This document shows positions 48,650 to 61,361 of a stretch of DNA of 64,000 bases, in pieces. The translations under genes were made by a program, and so were the position numbers. Source of the DNA: Excoecaria cochinchinensis (taxonomy: Eukaryota > Streptophyta > Magnoliopsida > Malpighiales > Euphorbiaceae). Position 1 is the first letter of the stretch. Each line of letters starts with the position of its first letter. The notes beneath the pieces were generated by a model. The model saw only the letters and a program-made list of their open reading frames with translations, searched no databases and was not told the origin of the DNA. Location: assembly GCA_947683425.1 (NCBI GenBank), contig CANTUQ010000055.1, positions 7,449,501-7,513,500 on the forward strand, read 5' to 3'.

Positions 48650-48677
<28 letters not shown>
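48650..48677 (+). repeat. 28-base G homopolymer
   Basis: An uninterrupted run of 28 G near the LTR end, where the intact LTR at 6652-6680 has only short G runs. It could be real expansion or an assembly artefact. Confidence 0.85.
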
Positions 48678-48711
48678 TAAGCTCCCTTACGTATAGGTAA
48701 GGGGTGTTATA

Positions 48712-49920
48712 CGCGAGGTGTCCTTGGCGCTAACTTTTCCTTCGGTACCTACATGGATAGAACACCTATGCTAAAAGTAAAGCTTAGTGGGGAAATAACA
48801 TGAAATGGACGACTACTCACAGCAGTCGACAAAACTAGACATACATAACGCATGCATAAATATAGCTCATCATTAAATACAGAATAGAGACAATCCATAT
48901 AGCTATATTGAGCATATTTCAGTTCATAGAAATGAGCATATATTGCTATCACATAATTGCTTGCATTAACCTAGGGGAGTGGATAACGGGAAGAGTAATA
49001 AATGATGGTACCCGAAGGTACAAACGATGGTACCCGAAGGTACAAACGGTGGTACCCGAAGGTACAATATACTTTAATCATATTATTCTTTTCTTTTGCG
49101 GTGAGAATGACCCAAATGGGGTCCACATGATAGAACGGTAGCTGCAGCAATCAGAGTCCCTATAGGCATGCCTATCTATCCACCATTCGGTCTAAAGCAG
49201 GGGGGAAAGCATATAACTGGGTTTTAGCCACTTTATATGTTTATCATATCATGGCATCAAGTAAAGAGTTACATAGTACACATACATTCCTCATACAGGT
49301 AATTCACAGAATAGGATGGAATTATAGTAAATTTCATTTAGTAATGATAAATAATCATTACAAAAAATTCAATGTCATTTGATAGCAACAATGCAAAAAC
49401 AATTTCTGGGAACAGGGGTCACACGATGGTAAGGAAAAACCTGCCTGCCGTATGAAAGGCTGGTAAATAAACATTATTAAAACAAAATGCTGTTACATGG
49501 CGGTGTGGGCAATCCTGACCACCATGTAAAGAACACCACACGGTGAAGTCCTGACCATCGTGTGGGGGTGTCCGAAATACAAGTTGCTGGACATAATGCA
49601 ATTACACGGCGGTATGGATATGCCTGACCGCCGTGTGAGATACCTCATAATCCATAAGCTAGATAGAATGCAATTATACAACAGTAAGGGGTTACCTGCC
49701 CGCGTGTAAGCCTACAGATTGGCACAACTCCATAACCAAACACGATCACACGGTGGTAAGGATATCCTTGATCGTTGTATAACCTAACACAGCTACCTCA
49801 TTTCCACTAAAACACAGCTGTGTTTTCAAAAGCACAGCTGTTCTAATCTAGAAATTCTATGTGCTCTGTTTTACTATCTCTAACCCAAATCACATCCAAA
49901 CACATTCTTTTCCCATAAAA
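48712..49920 (-). mobile_element. Minus-strand gypsy LTR fragment
   Basis: On the minus strand it carries the chromovirus LTR parts: a CpG-containing block with CACACGGTGG- and CACGGCGGTATGG-like words (49420-49760), palindrome TATAGGCATGCCTATC (about 49159), hairpin array (49124-49007), and CCACTAAGC at 48765-48790. The last 350 bp of the LTR are absent and the start is cut at 49920. 58559-59026 and 60518-60771 might be its continuation, but I could not show this. Confidence 0.65.
49007..49124 (-). repeat. Hairpin array with TTCG loops
   Basis: On the minus strand, three copies of GTACCTTCGGGTACC (49007-49021, 49029-49043, 49051-49065), the spacers being near-identical (ATCGTTT, ACCGTTT), plus GGACC/GGGTC at 49109-49124. 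Confidence 0.85.
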
Positions 49921-51734
49921 TGTAACACCCTATACCCGTAAATGGTAAGAATATCAGATATCACAATACTGCACTAAAACACACCGTAATGCACTAAATA
50001 AATTCAGCAGAAAAAAAAAATTTTTTACAACCACAATCATACATATACAATAACATAACAATGACCCTAATACACTATTATTATACTTAACCTGTATAAC
50101 CTCATGTTCATCCATTGAAGTCGTATACATGCCATGCCTATATCATTATCCTTGCTATCTCGTAAATCCTTTCGATCATTAGTAACATCGGCCACTACCA
50201 CTTCTTTTCTTTCTATAACCTACACACAGTAACAATACTACGCACTGAGCATTTAGAATGCCCAATGGAGGATACATATCCTAAATTTTCCATACTATTA
50301 CTACATGCATGCACAATCAACTTATTTTCGTAATCATATCTTTTGAACATTAATTACTTACCTTGATCATTTATTATTCTTATATCCTGTGTTGTCTTTT
50401 CTTGTCACTACACTTTGACATTTCCATTTCTATTATCCGTGTCACTATTAATTATACCAATACTCTTAACAATAATATTAATATAACAATAACTTTATCA
50501 ATTACCTTATTACGGTCAATTACATTTAAGTCCTTACTTCCATTCCTTTACAATAATGCCACTAATTTATCTTTTTGCCCTTCATTGTCACTTATTTACA
50601 ATTACTTTATTATCTTAAACTTAGTTAAGTTTTACATACATACATATTCATCATATATAAATCAATTAAAACTATTATACATTTAATAATTATTTATACA
50701 ACAATATTCTATAATCCTTGATTATTTATTCACTAATTATCAATTATGCCATTAATACCTACATTATCAATTAATTACACTTTATTCCCCTAATTAGCCT
50801 TACTATTATAAATTTACAATTAGGTCCTTAAACTTTTAACAATTTATGATTTTACCCTTCACTATCTTAAAATTACAATCATACCCTTATCTACCCTTAT
50901 TCTCTCATTTAATTCATTTTCCACATGTTTTACATTTACACTTATTCAATAATTACAATTAAACACTAAATTCAGCATTAAAAGTCATTTATTTATCCAT
51001 ATAGTCAAATTACTAACTATTTACACTTTAGTCCTTCAATTAACCTTATAATTTCAAAAATTACATCTAGGTCCTCATCTTTCTCAATAATTACCATTAT
51101 GTCCCTTACTTTCTCTTAATTACCAAAATGCCCTTATTTACACTTATTTTCCATCTTAATTCTTTTCTAACCTACAAAATTACATTTTAGTCCCTAATTT
51201 ACTACTTTCACGCCAAATTACCTTTTAGTCCCTATATTTTGATTTCTTTACACTATTATCATTTTAATTACACTTTTTATTTAACTTACTCCATTTTTAT
51301 CTATTAAGTGTAAAATTACTGTTTTACCCCTAACTTTCTATTTCTTTCATTTTAGTTCCATCTTCACTTATTTTCTTATTTATCAATATTTTAATCAATT
51401 TAATTAAATATTTACCATAATGCCCTTAATTTTTTACATAATTACCATTTAGTCCTTAGGGTACCATTTTCAAGTCAAATTTCATTTTAGTCCTTATCTT
51501 ATCTTATCCTTATCCTTATCCTTATCCTTATCTTATCACTTAATCTTATCTTATCACTTAATTACAACTATAATTATTTAATTATTCATTTTTCCATTAT
51601 TACCCTTTTTCACGGCATTTCTCAAATAATCTCATTTTATTTCATTTCTTTTCATTTTCCTTAATTAGCCCCTAGTATCACCCAGTAGTTATCACTAGAC
51701 TGGATACGCGGGACTAGACTCTATAGCCCTAACC

Positions 51735-51960
51735 TACTGAAGTGGCCACTAGGGGGCCAAATTACACTTCGGTAGTATCGGAGTGGCCACTCGGGGGCCA
51801 AATTACACTCCGGTAGGGTCGGAGTGGCCACTAGGGGGCCAAATTACACTCCGACGACACTACACTTACACTTTACACTACACTGACATTTGTAAGTAGA
51901 CTGTCAGTAGTCTACAATTGCAAGTCACCATGACTTGCTACCGCGTCATACACTGACGTC
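51735..51960 (-). repeat. Covarying hairpin array in LTR
   Basis: Three hairpins with the loop GGCCACTAGGGGGCCAAATT nearly constant (the second has C for A) and stems that change together: CTACTGAAGTG/CACTTCGGTAG, TATCGGAGTG/CACTCCGGTA and GTCGGAGTG/CACTCCGAC. Two more follow: GTAGACT/AGTCTAC (51895-51915) and GCAAGT/ACTTGC (51920-51938). The other LTR has the array at 56337-56560 with some stem decay. Confidence 0.85.
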
Positions 51961-53416
51961 CCTATGGCTAGCCATCTATATCCTGAACTAGATTTACTAC
52001 CAGATCAATAAGGGCAAGGCACAATCATCATTCAATTCATTTTTCCACTTCATATATCAAATGAGATAAACTCCACAATATCAAGCAATACAATACAGTT
52101 TCACTTCCTTTTCATTCTTTTTCCATCAATTCCATTTCAATACACTCAATATTCAAAATAAATTTTATTCATACCATAAGTTCACTTAAATTTACACATA
52201 TTCTATCATTTTCATTGTAAACATAATACAATATCACACTTTAATATATACAATTTTACTCCATTAATTTCAAATAAACTCACCTGCACTTATTTTTTAT
52301 TCTTTATTCATTTTGTGCCATTATTCTTAATAAATAATCAAATTACACATCATTTAAAACGTGATCACCATTCGGCCAAGTTAACATTCATTCACTACAA
52401 TTTATTCTTTTTACACTAATCACTCATTTAGCTATATTACATGATAAATTACTTAGATATACTTCATTTTAGTATTTTATCACAAAACATACATGATTTT
52501 CATGTTAAATACCATTTAGCCTAAACCTTACTTCCACATTAACTTCACTTTTCTTGCTTTAACCATTTCTTTAATTAGATCCCATGTTAAACATTATCTA
52601 AACATCATTTATAAGCCATAACAATCAAGTATACATGAAGTAAACCTAGGTATACCATTCGGCCCAAGTGTGAACACTCCACCAAAGTTTTATCTTTTAA
52701 ATCTAAGCATTCAAAACATCCTTATTAACCTTCCCTAACATGGCTATATGGTTTAATTCAATTAAACATACATATTTCTCATACTTTATGTTTAAACATA
52801 ACCAAAAATAATACTTTTAACATGAAAAAAGGAGGATATTGTATCCACTAACCTTATTTCCTTGCTCTCCATGTCTTAAACATGCTTTCCATGCCTTTAC
52901 TCCTTGAAAAATGATCACCTCCTTTGATTTCCTCATGTTACCGAATATATAAACCAAAGAAAACATGATTATTTTGCTTCCTTTTTGCAATATAACTGCA
53001 TAAACATCTTCTATATATCTTAAAATACGTTTTGGAACCTTTAAATCAAATTATAGAACCCTAAATCACTTACCTCATTTTTGATACATAACCTTTATCA
53101 CTTGCTTTTTTCCACTTCTAACCCACCAAATGGACTCCAATCACCATCACCAAGTTGTAGAGGAGTTGATCTATGCTTAGGAGGCTTAATTTTAGGCAAA
53201 GATTAAAGGAAAGTTAAAGAAAAATGGAGGAGAAAATAAGAAGAAGAATTCGGCCAGGAAGGGAGAAAAGCGAGGGCGGTGGAGGCTGGATTTCTCTAGA
53301 GAAATCCGGCCTCTTGATGCCTTATATAGGCTGAAATTGAACCGAACCAGGTCCAACCAAAGTGGTCGAACCGGTTTGAACCAATTTTCGGTTTTAGGCC
53401 ATTTTTCACTATTATA

Positions 53417-53880
53417 TGGTAACTAGAAGTTCCTCAACTTATTTTCACTCCTAACTAATTCCATAATTCATAAAATATGGAAAATAGCCTCCCTGCAAAT
53501 TCGTAACTCAATCGGAGTTCATTTGGGGCCTGATTCACTTAAACCGGTCCTATTCAACACTTTTCGGTTCGGCCGTAAATCACTAATCTATTACTATCAA
53601 AAATTTATAAAAATTATTTATACTTTTACACTTCCCAAAAATAATACTTTTAATGTAGTTCCTCAACTTATTTTCACTCCCAACTAATTCTATCATTCAT
53701 AAAATATGGAAAATAGCCTCCCTGCAAATTTTCAGATCAATCGGAGTCTAGTTGGGGCTAGTTTATTTAAACCGGTCCGATTCAACACTTTTCGGTTCTA
53801 ATCTATTACTATCAAAAATTTCTAAAAATTATTTTATACTTTTACACTTCCTACATTACATCATTTTAAACTCATTTACC
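53417..53880. repeat. Tandem duplication of about 235 bp
   Basis: The segment with GTTCCTCAACTTATTTTCACTC to CTTTTACACTTCC appears twice in a row (about 53428 and 53658). Only one copy is present at 57968-58190 in the other LTR, so it arose after or during insertion. Confidence 0.8.
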
Positions 53881-54225
53881 TTTTTTAAAAATTCGGTCAA
53901 AGTTCAGTCAATTCAGGTTACTATTGAACCGAACTATAGGCTTTTCTTGAGTTTGACTATTAAGGAGCTATCTGACCTCATTTTCACTCCAAATTATACC
54001 ACCAGACTCCTTATAACTTGTATTTTCCAATGGTCTAATAAAATATTTTTCTCTACTGGCTTCCCGGGAGGTCACCCATCAGGGGGCTTCCCTAACCCGA
54101 GCACATTTAACCTTTCTCCTCTACTGTATTTTAAGACACAATATCTGATATTTTCATATAAAATTCACACTATAAATTCTAAAGATTTTACTGATCACTA
54201 TTAACTCGGTATTTGGGCCATTACA

Positions 54226-54526
54226 ATTCTCCCCCAATATTAAAAATTTCGTCCTCGAAATTTTCCTCATGTACCACAATCACAGATCATCACTACTATG
54301 CTGTGAAAACATTTAGTTCAGGACATCCATTTACTTTTCATCAGCCATCATACTTTGCATTCTCTTAGTATTCTATGAATCCATACTATCCTTATATCTC
54401 CTCTGATTCCTTTATTCACTTTTATCATTAATACCTATTCATAGCATGTATACGTATCACTTCGTCCTCATTACACTATCTCCAATCTTAGGAGCGCCTA
54501 AACCATTGCTCTGATACCAATATAAA
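54226..54526 (-). other. Reduced interior of LARD-like element
   Basis: On the minus strand: PBS TGGTATCAGAGC (54519-54508), about 230 bp with no coding signal, then AATTTCGAGGACGAAATTTT (54264-54245), which encodes NFEDEIF, the last residues of chromovirus pol (compare ENFEDEI at 11377), and the purine tract TATTGGGGGAGAAT against the LTR. So the element is a deletion derivative of a chromovirus and needs all proteins from elsewhere. Confidence 0.85.
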
Positions 54527-57500
54527 TGTAACACCCTATACCCGCAAATGGTACAGATATCGAATGTCACAACACTGCACCGAAACACACCGTAATGCAC
54601 TCAATAAATTCAGTAAAAAATTTCTTTTTTCTACAACCACAATCATACATATACAATAACATAACAATTACACCAATACACTCTTATTATACTTAACCTG
54701 TATAATCTCGTGTTCGTCCATTGCAGTCGTATACATGCCATGCCTATATCATTATCCTTGTTATGCCGTAAATTCTTTCGATCGTCAATAACATCGGCCA
54801 TTACCACTTCTTTTCTTTCTATAACCTGCACGAAGTAACAATACTACACACTGAGCATTTGGAATGCCCAGTGGTTGATACATATCCTAAATTCTCCATA
54901 CTATTACTACATGCATGCACAATCAACTTATTTTCGTAATTATATCTTTTAAACATTAATTACTTACCTAGATCATTTATCATTCTTATATCCTGTGTTG
55001 TCTTTTCTTGTCACTACACTTTGACATTTCCATTTCTATTATACGTGTCACTATTAATTATACCAATACTCTTAACAATAATATTAATTTAATAATAACT
55101 TTATCAATTAACTTATTACAGTCAATTACATTTAAGTCCTTACTTCCATTCCTTTACAATAATGCCACTAACTTATCTTTTTGCCCTTCATTGTCACTTA
55201 TTTACAATTACTTTATTATCTTAAACTTAGTTAAGTTTTACACACATACATATTCATCATATATAAATCATTTAAAACTATTATACATTTAATAATTATT
55301 TATACAACAATATTCTATAATCCTTGATTATTTATTCACTAATTATCAATTATGCCATTAATACCTACATTATCAATTAATTACACTTTATTCCCCTAAT
55401 TAGCCTTACTATTATAAATTTACAATTAGGTCCTTAAACTTTTATCAATTTATGATTTTACCCTTCACTATCTTATAATTACAATTATACCCTTATCTAC
55501 CCTTATTCTCTCATTTAATTCATTTTCCACATGTTTTACATTTACACTTATTCAATAATTACAATTAAACACTAAATTCATCATTAAAAGTCATTTATTT
55601 ATCCATATAGTCAAATTACTAACTATTTACACTTTAGTCCTTCAACTAACCTTACAATTTCAAAAATTACATCTAGGTCCTCATCTTTCTCAATAATTAC
55701 CATTATGTCCCTTACTTTCTCTTAATTACCAAAATGCCCTTATTTACACTTATTTTCCATCTTATTTCTTTTCTAACCTACAAAATTACATTTTAGTCCC
55801 TAATTTACTACTTTCACACCAAATTACCTTTTAGTCCCTATATTTCAATTTCTTTACACTATTATCATTTTAATTGCACTTTTCATTTAACTTACTCCAT
55901 TTTTATCTATTAAGTGTAAAATTACTGTTTTACCCCTAACTTTCTATTTCTTTCATTTTAGTTTCATCTTCACTTATTTTTATTAATTATCAATATTTTA
56001 ATCAATTTAATTAAATATTTACCATAATGCCCCTAATCTTTTACATAATTACCATTTAGTCTTTAGGGTACCATTTTTAAGTCAAATTTCATTTTAGTCC
56101 TTATCTTATCCTTATCCTTATCCTTATCCTTATCTTATCACTTTATCTTATCTTATCACTTAATTACATATATAATCATTTAATTATTCATTTTTCCATT
56201 ATTACCCTTTTTCACGGCATTTCTCAAATAATCTCATTTTATTTCATTTCTTTTCATTTTCCTTAATTAGCCCCTAGTATCACCCAGTAGTTATCACTAT
56301 ACTGGATATGCGGGACTGGACTCTATAGCCCTAACCTACCGAAGTGGCCACTAGGGGGCTAAAATACACTTCGGTAGCATCGGAGTGGCCACTAGGGGGC
56401 CAAATTACACTCCGATAGGGTCGGAGTGGCCACTAGAGGGCCAAATTACACTCCAATGACACTACACTTACACTTTACACTACACTGACATTTGTAAGTA
56501 GACCGTCAGTGGTCTACAATTGCAAGTCGCCATGACTTACTACCGCAGCATACACTGACGTCCCTATGGATAGCTATCTATATCCTGCACTAGATTTACT
56601 ACCAGATCACTAAGGGCAAGGCGCAATCATCATTCAATTCAATTTTCCACTTCATATATCAAATGAGATTAACTCCACAATATCAAGCAATACAATACAG
56701 TTTCACTTCCTTTTCATTTTTTTCCATCAATTCCATTTCAATACACTCAATATTCAATATAGACTTCATTCATACCATAAGTTCACTTAAATTTACACAT
56801 ATTCTATCATTTTCATGGTAAACATAATACAATATCACACTTTAATGTATACAATTTTACACCATTAATTTCAAATAAACTCACCTACACTTATTTTTCA
56901 TTCTTTATTCATTTTGTGCCATTATTCTTAATAAATAATCAAATTACACATCATTTAAAATATGATCACCATTCGGCCAAGTTAACTTTCATTCACTACA
57001 ATTTATTCTTTTTACACTAATCACTCATTTAGCTATATTACCTGATAAATTACTTAGATATACTTTATTTTAGTATTTTATCACAAAACATACATGATTT
57101 TCATGTTAAATACCATTTCTTTAATTAGATCCCATGTTAAACATTATCTAAACATCATTTATAAGCCATAACAATCAAGTATACATGAAGTAAACCTAGG
57201 TATACCATTCGGCCCAAGTGTGACCACTCCACCAAAGTTTTATCTTTTAAATCTAAGCATTCAAAACACCCTTATTAACCTTCCCTAACATGGCTATATG
57301 GTTTAATTCAATTAAACATACATATTTGTCATACTTTATGTTTAAACATAACCAAAAATAATACTTTTAACATGGAAAAAAGGAGCATATTGTATCCATG
57401 ACCTTATTTCCTTGCTCTCCACATCTTGAACATGCTTTCCATGCCTTTAGTCCTTGAAAAACCATCACCTCCTTTGATTTTCTCATGTAGCAGAACATAC

Positions 57501-58558
57501 AATCCAAATAAAACATAATTATTTTGCTTCCTTTTTTCAATATAACTGCATAAACATCTTCTACATATCTTAAAATACCTATTGGAACCTTTAAATTAAA
57601 TTATAGAACCCTAAATCACTTACCTCATTTTTGAGACATAACCTTTGTCACTTGCTTTTTCCCACTTCTAACCACCAAATGGACTCCAATCACCACCACC
57701 AAGTTTTAGAGGAGTTGATTTATGCTTAGGAGGCTTAATTTTAGGGAAAGATTAGAGGAAAGTTAAAGAAAAATGGAGGAGAAAACAAGAAGAAGAATTC
57801 GGCCAAGAAGGGAGAAAAGGGAGGGCGGTGGACGCTGGATTTCTCTAGATAAATCTGGCCTATTGATGCCTTATATAGGCTGAAATTGAATAGAACCAGG
57901 TCCAACCAAAGTGGTCAAACCGGTTTGAACCAAGTTTTGATTTTTAGGCCATTTTTCACTATTCTATGGTAACTATAAGTTTTTTAACTTATTTTCACTC
58001 CCAACTAATTCCATCATTAATAAAATATGAAAAATAGCCTCCCTACAAATTTTCAGCTCAATCGGAGTCCATTTGGGGCCGGTTCACTTAGGCCGGTCCG
58101 ATTCAGCACTTTCGGTTCTGCCATAAATCACTAATCTATTACTATCAAAAAAATTTTAAAAATATTTTATGCTTTTACACTTCCCACATTACATTGTTTT
58201 AACCTCATTTACTATTTTTAAAAATTTGGTCAAAGTTCAGTCAACCCTGGTTACTATTGAGCCGAACTAGAGGCTTTTCTTCAGTTTGACTTTTAAGGAC
58301 CTATCTGACCCCATTTTCACTCTAAATTATACGATCCCACTCCTTATAACTTGTACTTTCCAATGGTCCAATAAAATATTTTTCTCTACTGGCTTCCCTA
58401 GAGGTCACCCATCAGGGGGCTTCCCTGACCCGAGCACATTTAACCTTTCTCCTCTATTGTCTTTTAAGACACAATATCTGATATTTTCATATGAAATTCA
58501 CACTATAAACTCTACAGATTTCACTGAGCACTACTAACCCAATATTCGGGCCATTACA
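54527..58558 (-). repeat. 5' LTR of LARD-like element
   Basis: Collinear with 49921-54225. It lacks about 50 bp present at 52514-52563 (deletion between two ACCATTT copies, seen at 57112) and lacks the 235-bp duplication. Hairpin array at 56337-56560, double hairpin near 54852-54868. Confidence 0.88.
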
Positions 58559-59026
58559 TACATCTACTTCCACAATCATTATTTCATACCCAAATATCTC
58601 CCATACCATTTGAGCAATATTCTCAAACATATACACATCTCAATTACTCAATTATACTTGAATACAAAAGAAAAGGAAATTCCCAAACCTCAAATTACTT
58701 CCTTTTTCTACTCCTTCACCTCATTTCCTCTTCTTTCTTCTTCGGCTACTTTTTCTTCAAATTCAAATAACAAAGCTATATCAATTTTCATAAATATACA
58801 TGCAAACCACCATTTGCACTCAAAAACACAAGAAGGAGGAAGATGATGAGTAGAAACTTGTTCTTACCTTTATAGCTTTAAAACCAGTTTTAACTAAATT
58901 TCTAGCCTGGATTTCACTTGAAATCACTTCTAATCAGATTTTTGGGTGTCAAAAGATGGAGGAGGGATACTTGGAGGAGGGACGATCGTTGGTTGCTTGC
59001 TCCCCCTAGGTCTAGAACCATGAAGT
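58559..59026. other. Unassigned flank
   Basis: AT-rich with pyrimidine tracts. It loosely resembles the leader-like part of a minus-strand gypsy LTR, but no boundary or gene is visible. Confidence 0.4.
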
Positions 59027-59468
59027 TGTTGGGTTTCATTTCAATAATTAAAATTAAATGCAACAGAATATAAATTAAAACCCAAATAGGATCCATGTAT
59101 TTTCAATTGATTCAAAAGGAAGAATTAAGAATACCGACCTTTTGGTGTGCTGAAAATGAACTAACTCTTAGTTATATTGGATTGTAGGCGCTACTCCAAC
59201 CATGAACGCCCTCTATCGGTATCCACACGCATGAACCGACGAACAGATTATTCCCTTCACGTGCGACTAGATTTTCTGTGTTTTTCTTTCTAAAAGAAAA
59301 TGGCGGCTAGGGTTTTTCAAGTGGCGGCTAGGGTTTCTCAAAATAGCCTCTCTTAGGAAAACGTAATTAGGAGAAAACGTGAATTCTTTTCCTTAAACAT
59401 ATATCTATTTATATATGTAAACCCTAGAGAGATAAATTAGGGATATTATCTCTTATTCAAAATAAGAG

Positions 59469-59526
<58 letters not shown>

Positions 59527-60517
59527 CTTATTCAAAATAAGAAATATTATTTTTAAATATATATTTATATATCATTACGAAATTTAAATATAAATAACCA
59601 TATTTATATAATTTCATAATACCCTAATTAAAATCCAATCCATTCATTGTGGTATTGGTGTGTGACCCAATAGGTTTATATTAAGTTAGCAGTGGAGTCT
59701 AATACCATAATAGGCCCACAAGTCATAATTAGTCTCTAGCAAGATATTATGGCTACCCAAATAATATAAATATCGTTTGTTCAATTTTAACCTGACAATA
59801 GAACATGCTATTATCTTTTTGTCACACGATATCTTATTTGAACATAAGTTATGGTCCATGTAAAACTTATCTTGTTCAAACATATAATTTCTCGATCACT
59901 AAGTAGACTGATAAATTCAAATAACATTGATCACACTATCAATTCATTCGAGCACGGCCATGCATTTTACAGTCCTACTTATCGAGGGGCCCAATAGATA
60001 TCTCTCTCATAAGAGAGGGACAAATTCCATCTTGATTATTCACTTTCCTCTGCATAATTCTCATCATGTCCGATCATAAACTTTATAATTATCCGATTAA
60101 AGATAATATTTGATTACGTCAAAACATAATGTTCCTTATGTAGGAAACCGTGATAACCTCAGGTCAAAAGATTCAATAACATATCTATTATAAGATCACT
60201 TATGACACTATCCCATGTAGTGATCTCACAGTGGATCTATCCAGTACTTTGTTCTCTAACAAGTACCTATAGATTTGATTTATATCATCATATATAATCA
60301 TCCCATGATTATCAATGCAAATCTATACTAGTCTTAATTTTTCTTTATGCCCTTTAGTGATAAATGACTAGGGACGATATGAATAAAATTGTTATTCATA
60401 AACATTACAATAATGTAACATGCCAATAATATTAATGTGAAGAAAACCATCATATAAATGAAAATGTAATGATTACATCAAGGTCCAAATATTTGACCTA
60501 GGGCATAACCACTAACA
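59027..60517 (-). mobile_element. Probable copia-like solo LTR
   Basis: On the minus strand it begins TGTTAGTGGTTATGCCCTAG (60517) and ends AAATGAAACCCAACA (59027), a TG...CA unit of 1,491 bp. The start resembles plant copia LTRs. No PBS, purine tract or second LTR flanks it, and I see no target duplication (GAAGT against GTTAA), so it is a solo LTR with decayed flanks or a recombinant. Contains (TA)n at 59472-59524. Confidence 0.55.
59472..59524. repeat. (TA)n microsatellite
   Basis: About 26 uninterrupted TA units, flanked on both sides by TTATTCAAAATAAGA. Confidence 0.95.
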
Positions 60518-60771
60518 GTTAATTTGGGCTTCATGTAAATCCAGCTCCAACCTTTTCAGAAAGGATTCTGAGTAGAAGGCTCTCTAGTGGGCTTTTCTGT
60601 GCAGACTTGGATTTAAATATGCAAATTAATTCCAAATACACTCAAATCAAATATATGAGATCCATAAAAATTACAGAATATATTTAATTTTATTTTTCCC
60701 AGAAAATAGGCCTCTAAGGCCTTCTATTAATAATTTGTGCTGACCACTCTCCAGAGGGCTTCTGCACAAAA
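60518..60771. other. Unassigned flank of CACTA element
   Basis: 254 bp between the copia-like LTR and the CACTA terminus. No gene or repeat recognised. Confidence 0.5.
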
Positions 60772-60784
60772 CACTACAAGAAAA
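60772..60784 (+). repeat. CACTA terminal inverted repeat
   Basis: CACTACAAGAAAA, the conserved plant CACTA/EnSpm end. The three preceding bases are AAA, a possible 3-bp target duplication. Confidence 0.88.
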
Positions 60785-60792
60785 CTGAATTT

Positions 60793-60950
60793 TAACGACC
60801 AAAATTTAGCGAAAAGATAAAAATCCGGTCGTAAAAAAATATAAATAACGAAGGAAATTTAATCCGGTTGTTAGAATTCAATTTTTATTATTATTTAATG
60901 AAGGGTTAAATTTCGGCTGTTAAAAGTCCAAAAATCCAGTCGTTATCGCC
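60793..60950. repeat. CACTA subterminal repeats
   Basis: Six copies of a short motif in both orientations, consensus near CCGGTCGTTAAA: AACGACC (60794), CCGGTCGTAAA (60825), ATAACGAAGG, CCGGTTGTTAG, CGGCTGTTAAA and CCAGTCGTTATCG. Such subterminal repeats are the known transposase-binding sites of CACTA elements. Confidence 0.8.
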
Positions 60951-61019
60951 AGAAAACAAAATGGCGGGACCATTTACGTCCAAATATAACCTAAAATCAC
61001 AAAATTCATTGTCCATCTG

Positions 61020-61310
61020 CTAAGTTCTTCAACTCTCTACGCCTCTCCCTCCCGCGTCCCCTCCCTCAAGAGCCACCAGGCTCCAAATCCGGTGTCGCCC
61101 CCCATCCCGCTGCCGTTCTCTCCCTCGCCGCAGATGGCCTCCACCCTGCCGTCGCAGATCCGATCTCGCAGCTGCCGCTGCCTCGCGCGCCATCTCCCTC
61201 GCATGCTATCAGTTTGCCGTCGTCGCCCGTTGTAGCTCGCCTCTTGCTGCTCGCCCCTCTTCTCTTGCTCGCAGGCGACTCTACCCTCTCTCGCACCGGT
61301 CAATGTTCTC
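61020..61310 (+). other. GC-rich exon- or promoter-like stretch
   Basis: C- and CT-rich sequence with CTCGCCGCAGATGGCCTCC (an ATG at 61132), looking like a plant 5'UTR or first exon. Read from that ATG the plus strand gives MASTLPSQIRSRSCRCLARH and then breaks; that start resembles plant glucan synthase N-termini, but this is weak. Minus-strand frames here (61037-61303) are probably GC artefacts. Confidence 0.35.
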
Positions 61311-61361
61311 CTTCTTTCTTTCTTTAAGTTTTTATTTATTTACTGTTGGAATATACTGTTG

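Larger units (their letters stand above)
46444..48711 (+). mobile_element. 3' LTR of third Tekay-like element
   Basis: About 2.27 kb, from TGTAAGGACCCAATTTG to GGGTGTTATA (last bases mutated from TTACA). It has the same order of parts as 4277-6691: pyrimidine tracts near 46730-46920, CpG-rich block 47370-47690, palindrome GATAGGCATGCCTATAG (about 47831), hairpin array 47879-48030, and ACTAAGC with CACCCGTGCAGG at 48257-48288. The 28-base G run is near its end. The frames inside it show no protein signature. Confidence 0.85.
49921..54225 (-). repeat. 3' LTR of LARD-like element
   Basis: Contains (TATCC)n near 51495-51535, the hairpin array 51735-51960, the double hairpin with GCATT/AATGC at 50249-50261, and GGTTCGGTTCAATTTCAG-type sequence near 53330-53400 on the minus strand. 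It has a roughly 235-bp tandem duplication (53417-53880) absent from the other LTR. Confidence 0.88.
49921..58558 (-). mobile_element. LARD-like gypsy derivative with very long LTRs
   Basis: Minus-strand element made of two LTRs of 4,032 bp (54527-58558) and 4,305 bp (49921-54225) around a 301-bp interior. LTRs start TGTAATGGCCC and end GGTGTTACA. The interior keeps a tRNA-iMet PBS, a purine tract and the last codons of a chromovirus pol. I find no exact target duplication (TAAAA before, TACAT after). The LTRs differ by many substitutions plus structural changes, so it is older than the element at 4277. The frames in the LTRs (for example 50363-50686, 53752-54204) lack protein signatures. Confidence 0.88.

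Noticed and set aside
51495..51535. Telomere-like repeat
   Set aside because: The unit is TTATCC or TATCC, not the plant TTTAGGG/CCCTAAA; a short minisatellite in an LTR.
58559..59026. Exact target duplication of the LARD-like element
   Set aside because: TAAAA (49916-49920) and TACAT (58559-58563) do not match, so none is claimed.
60518..60522. Target duplication for the copia-like LTR
   Set aside because: GTTAA on one side and GAAGT on the other do not match.
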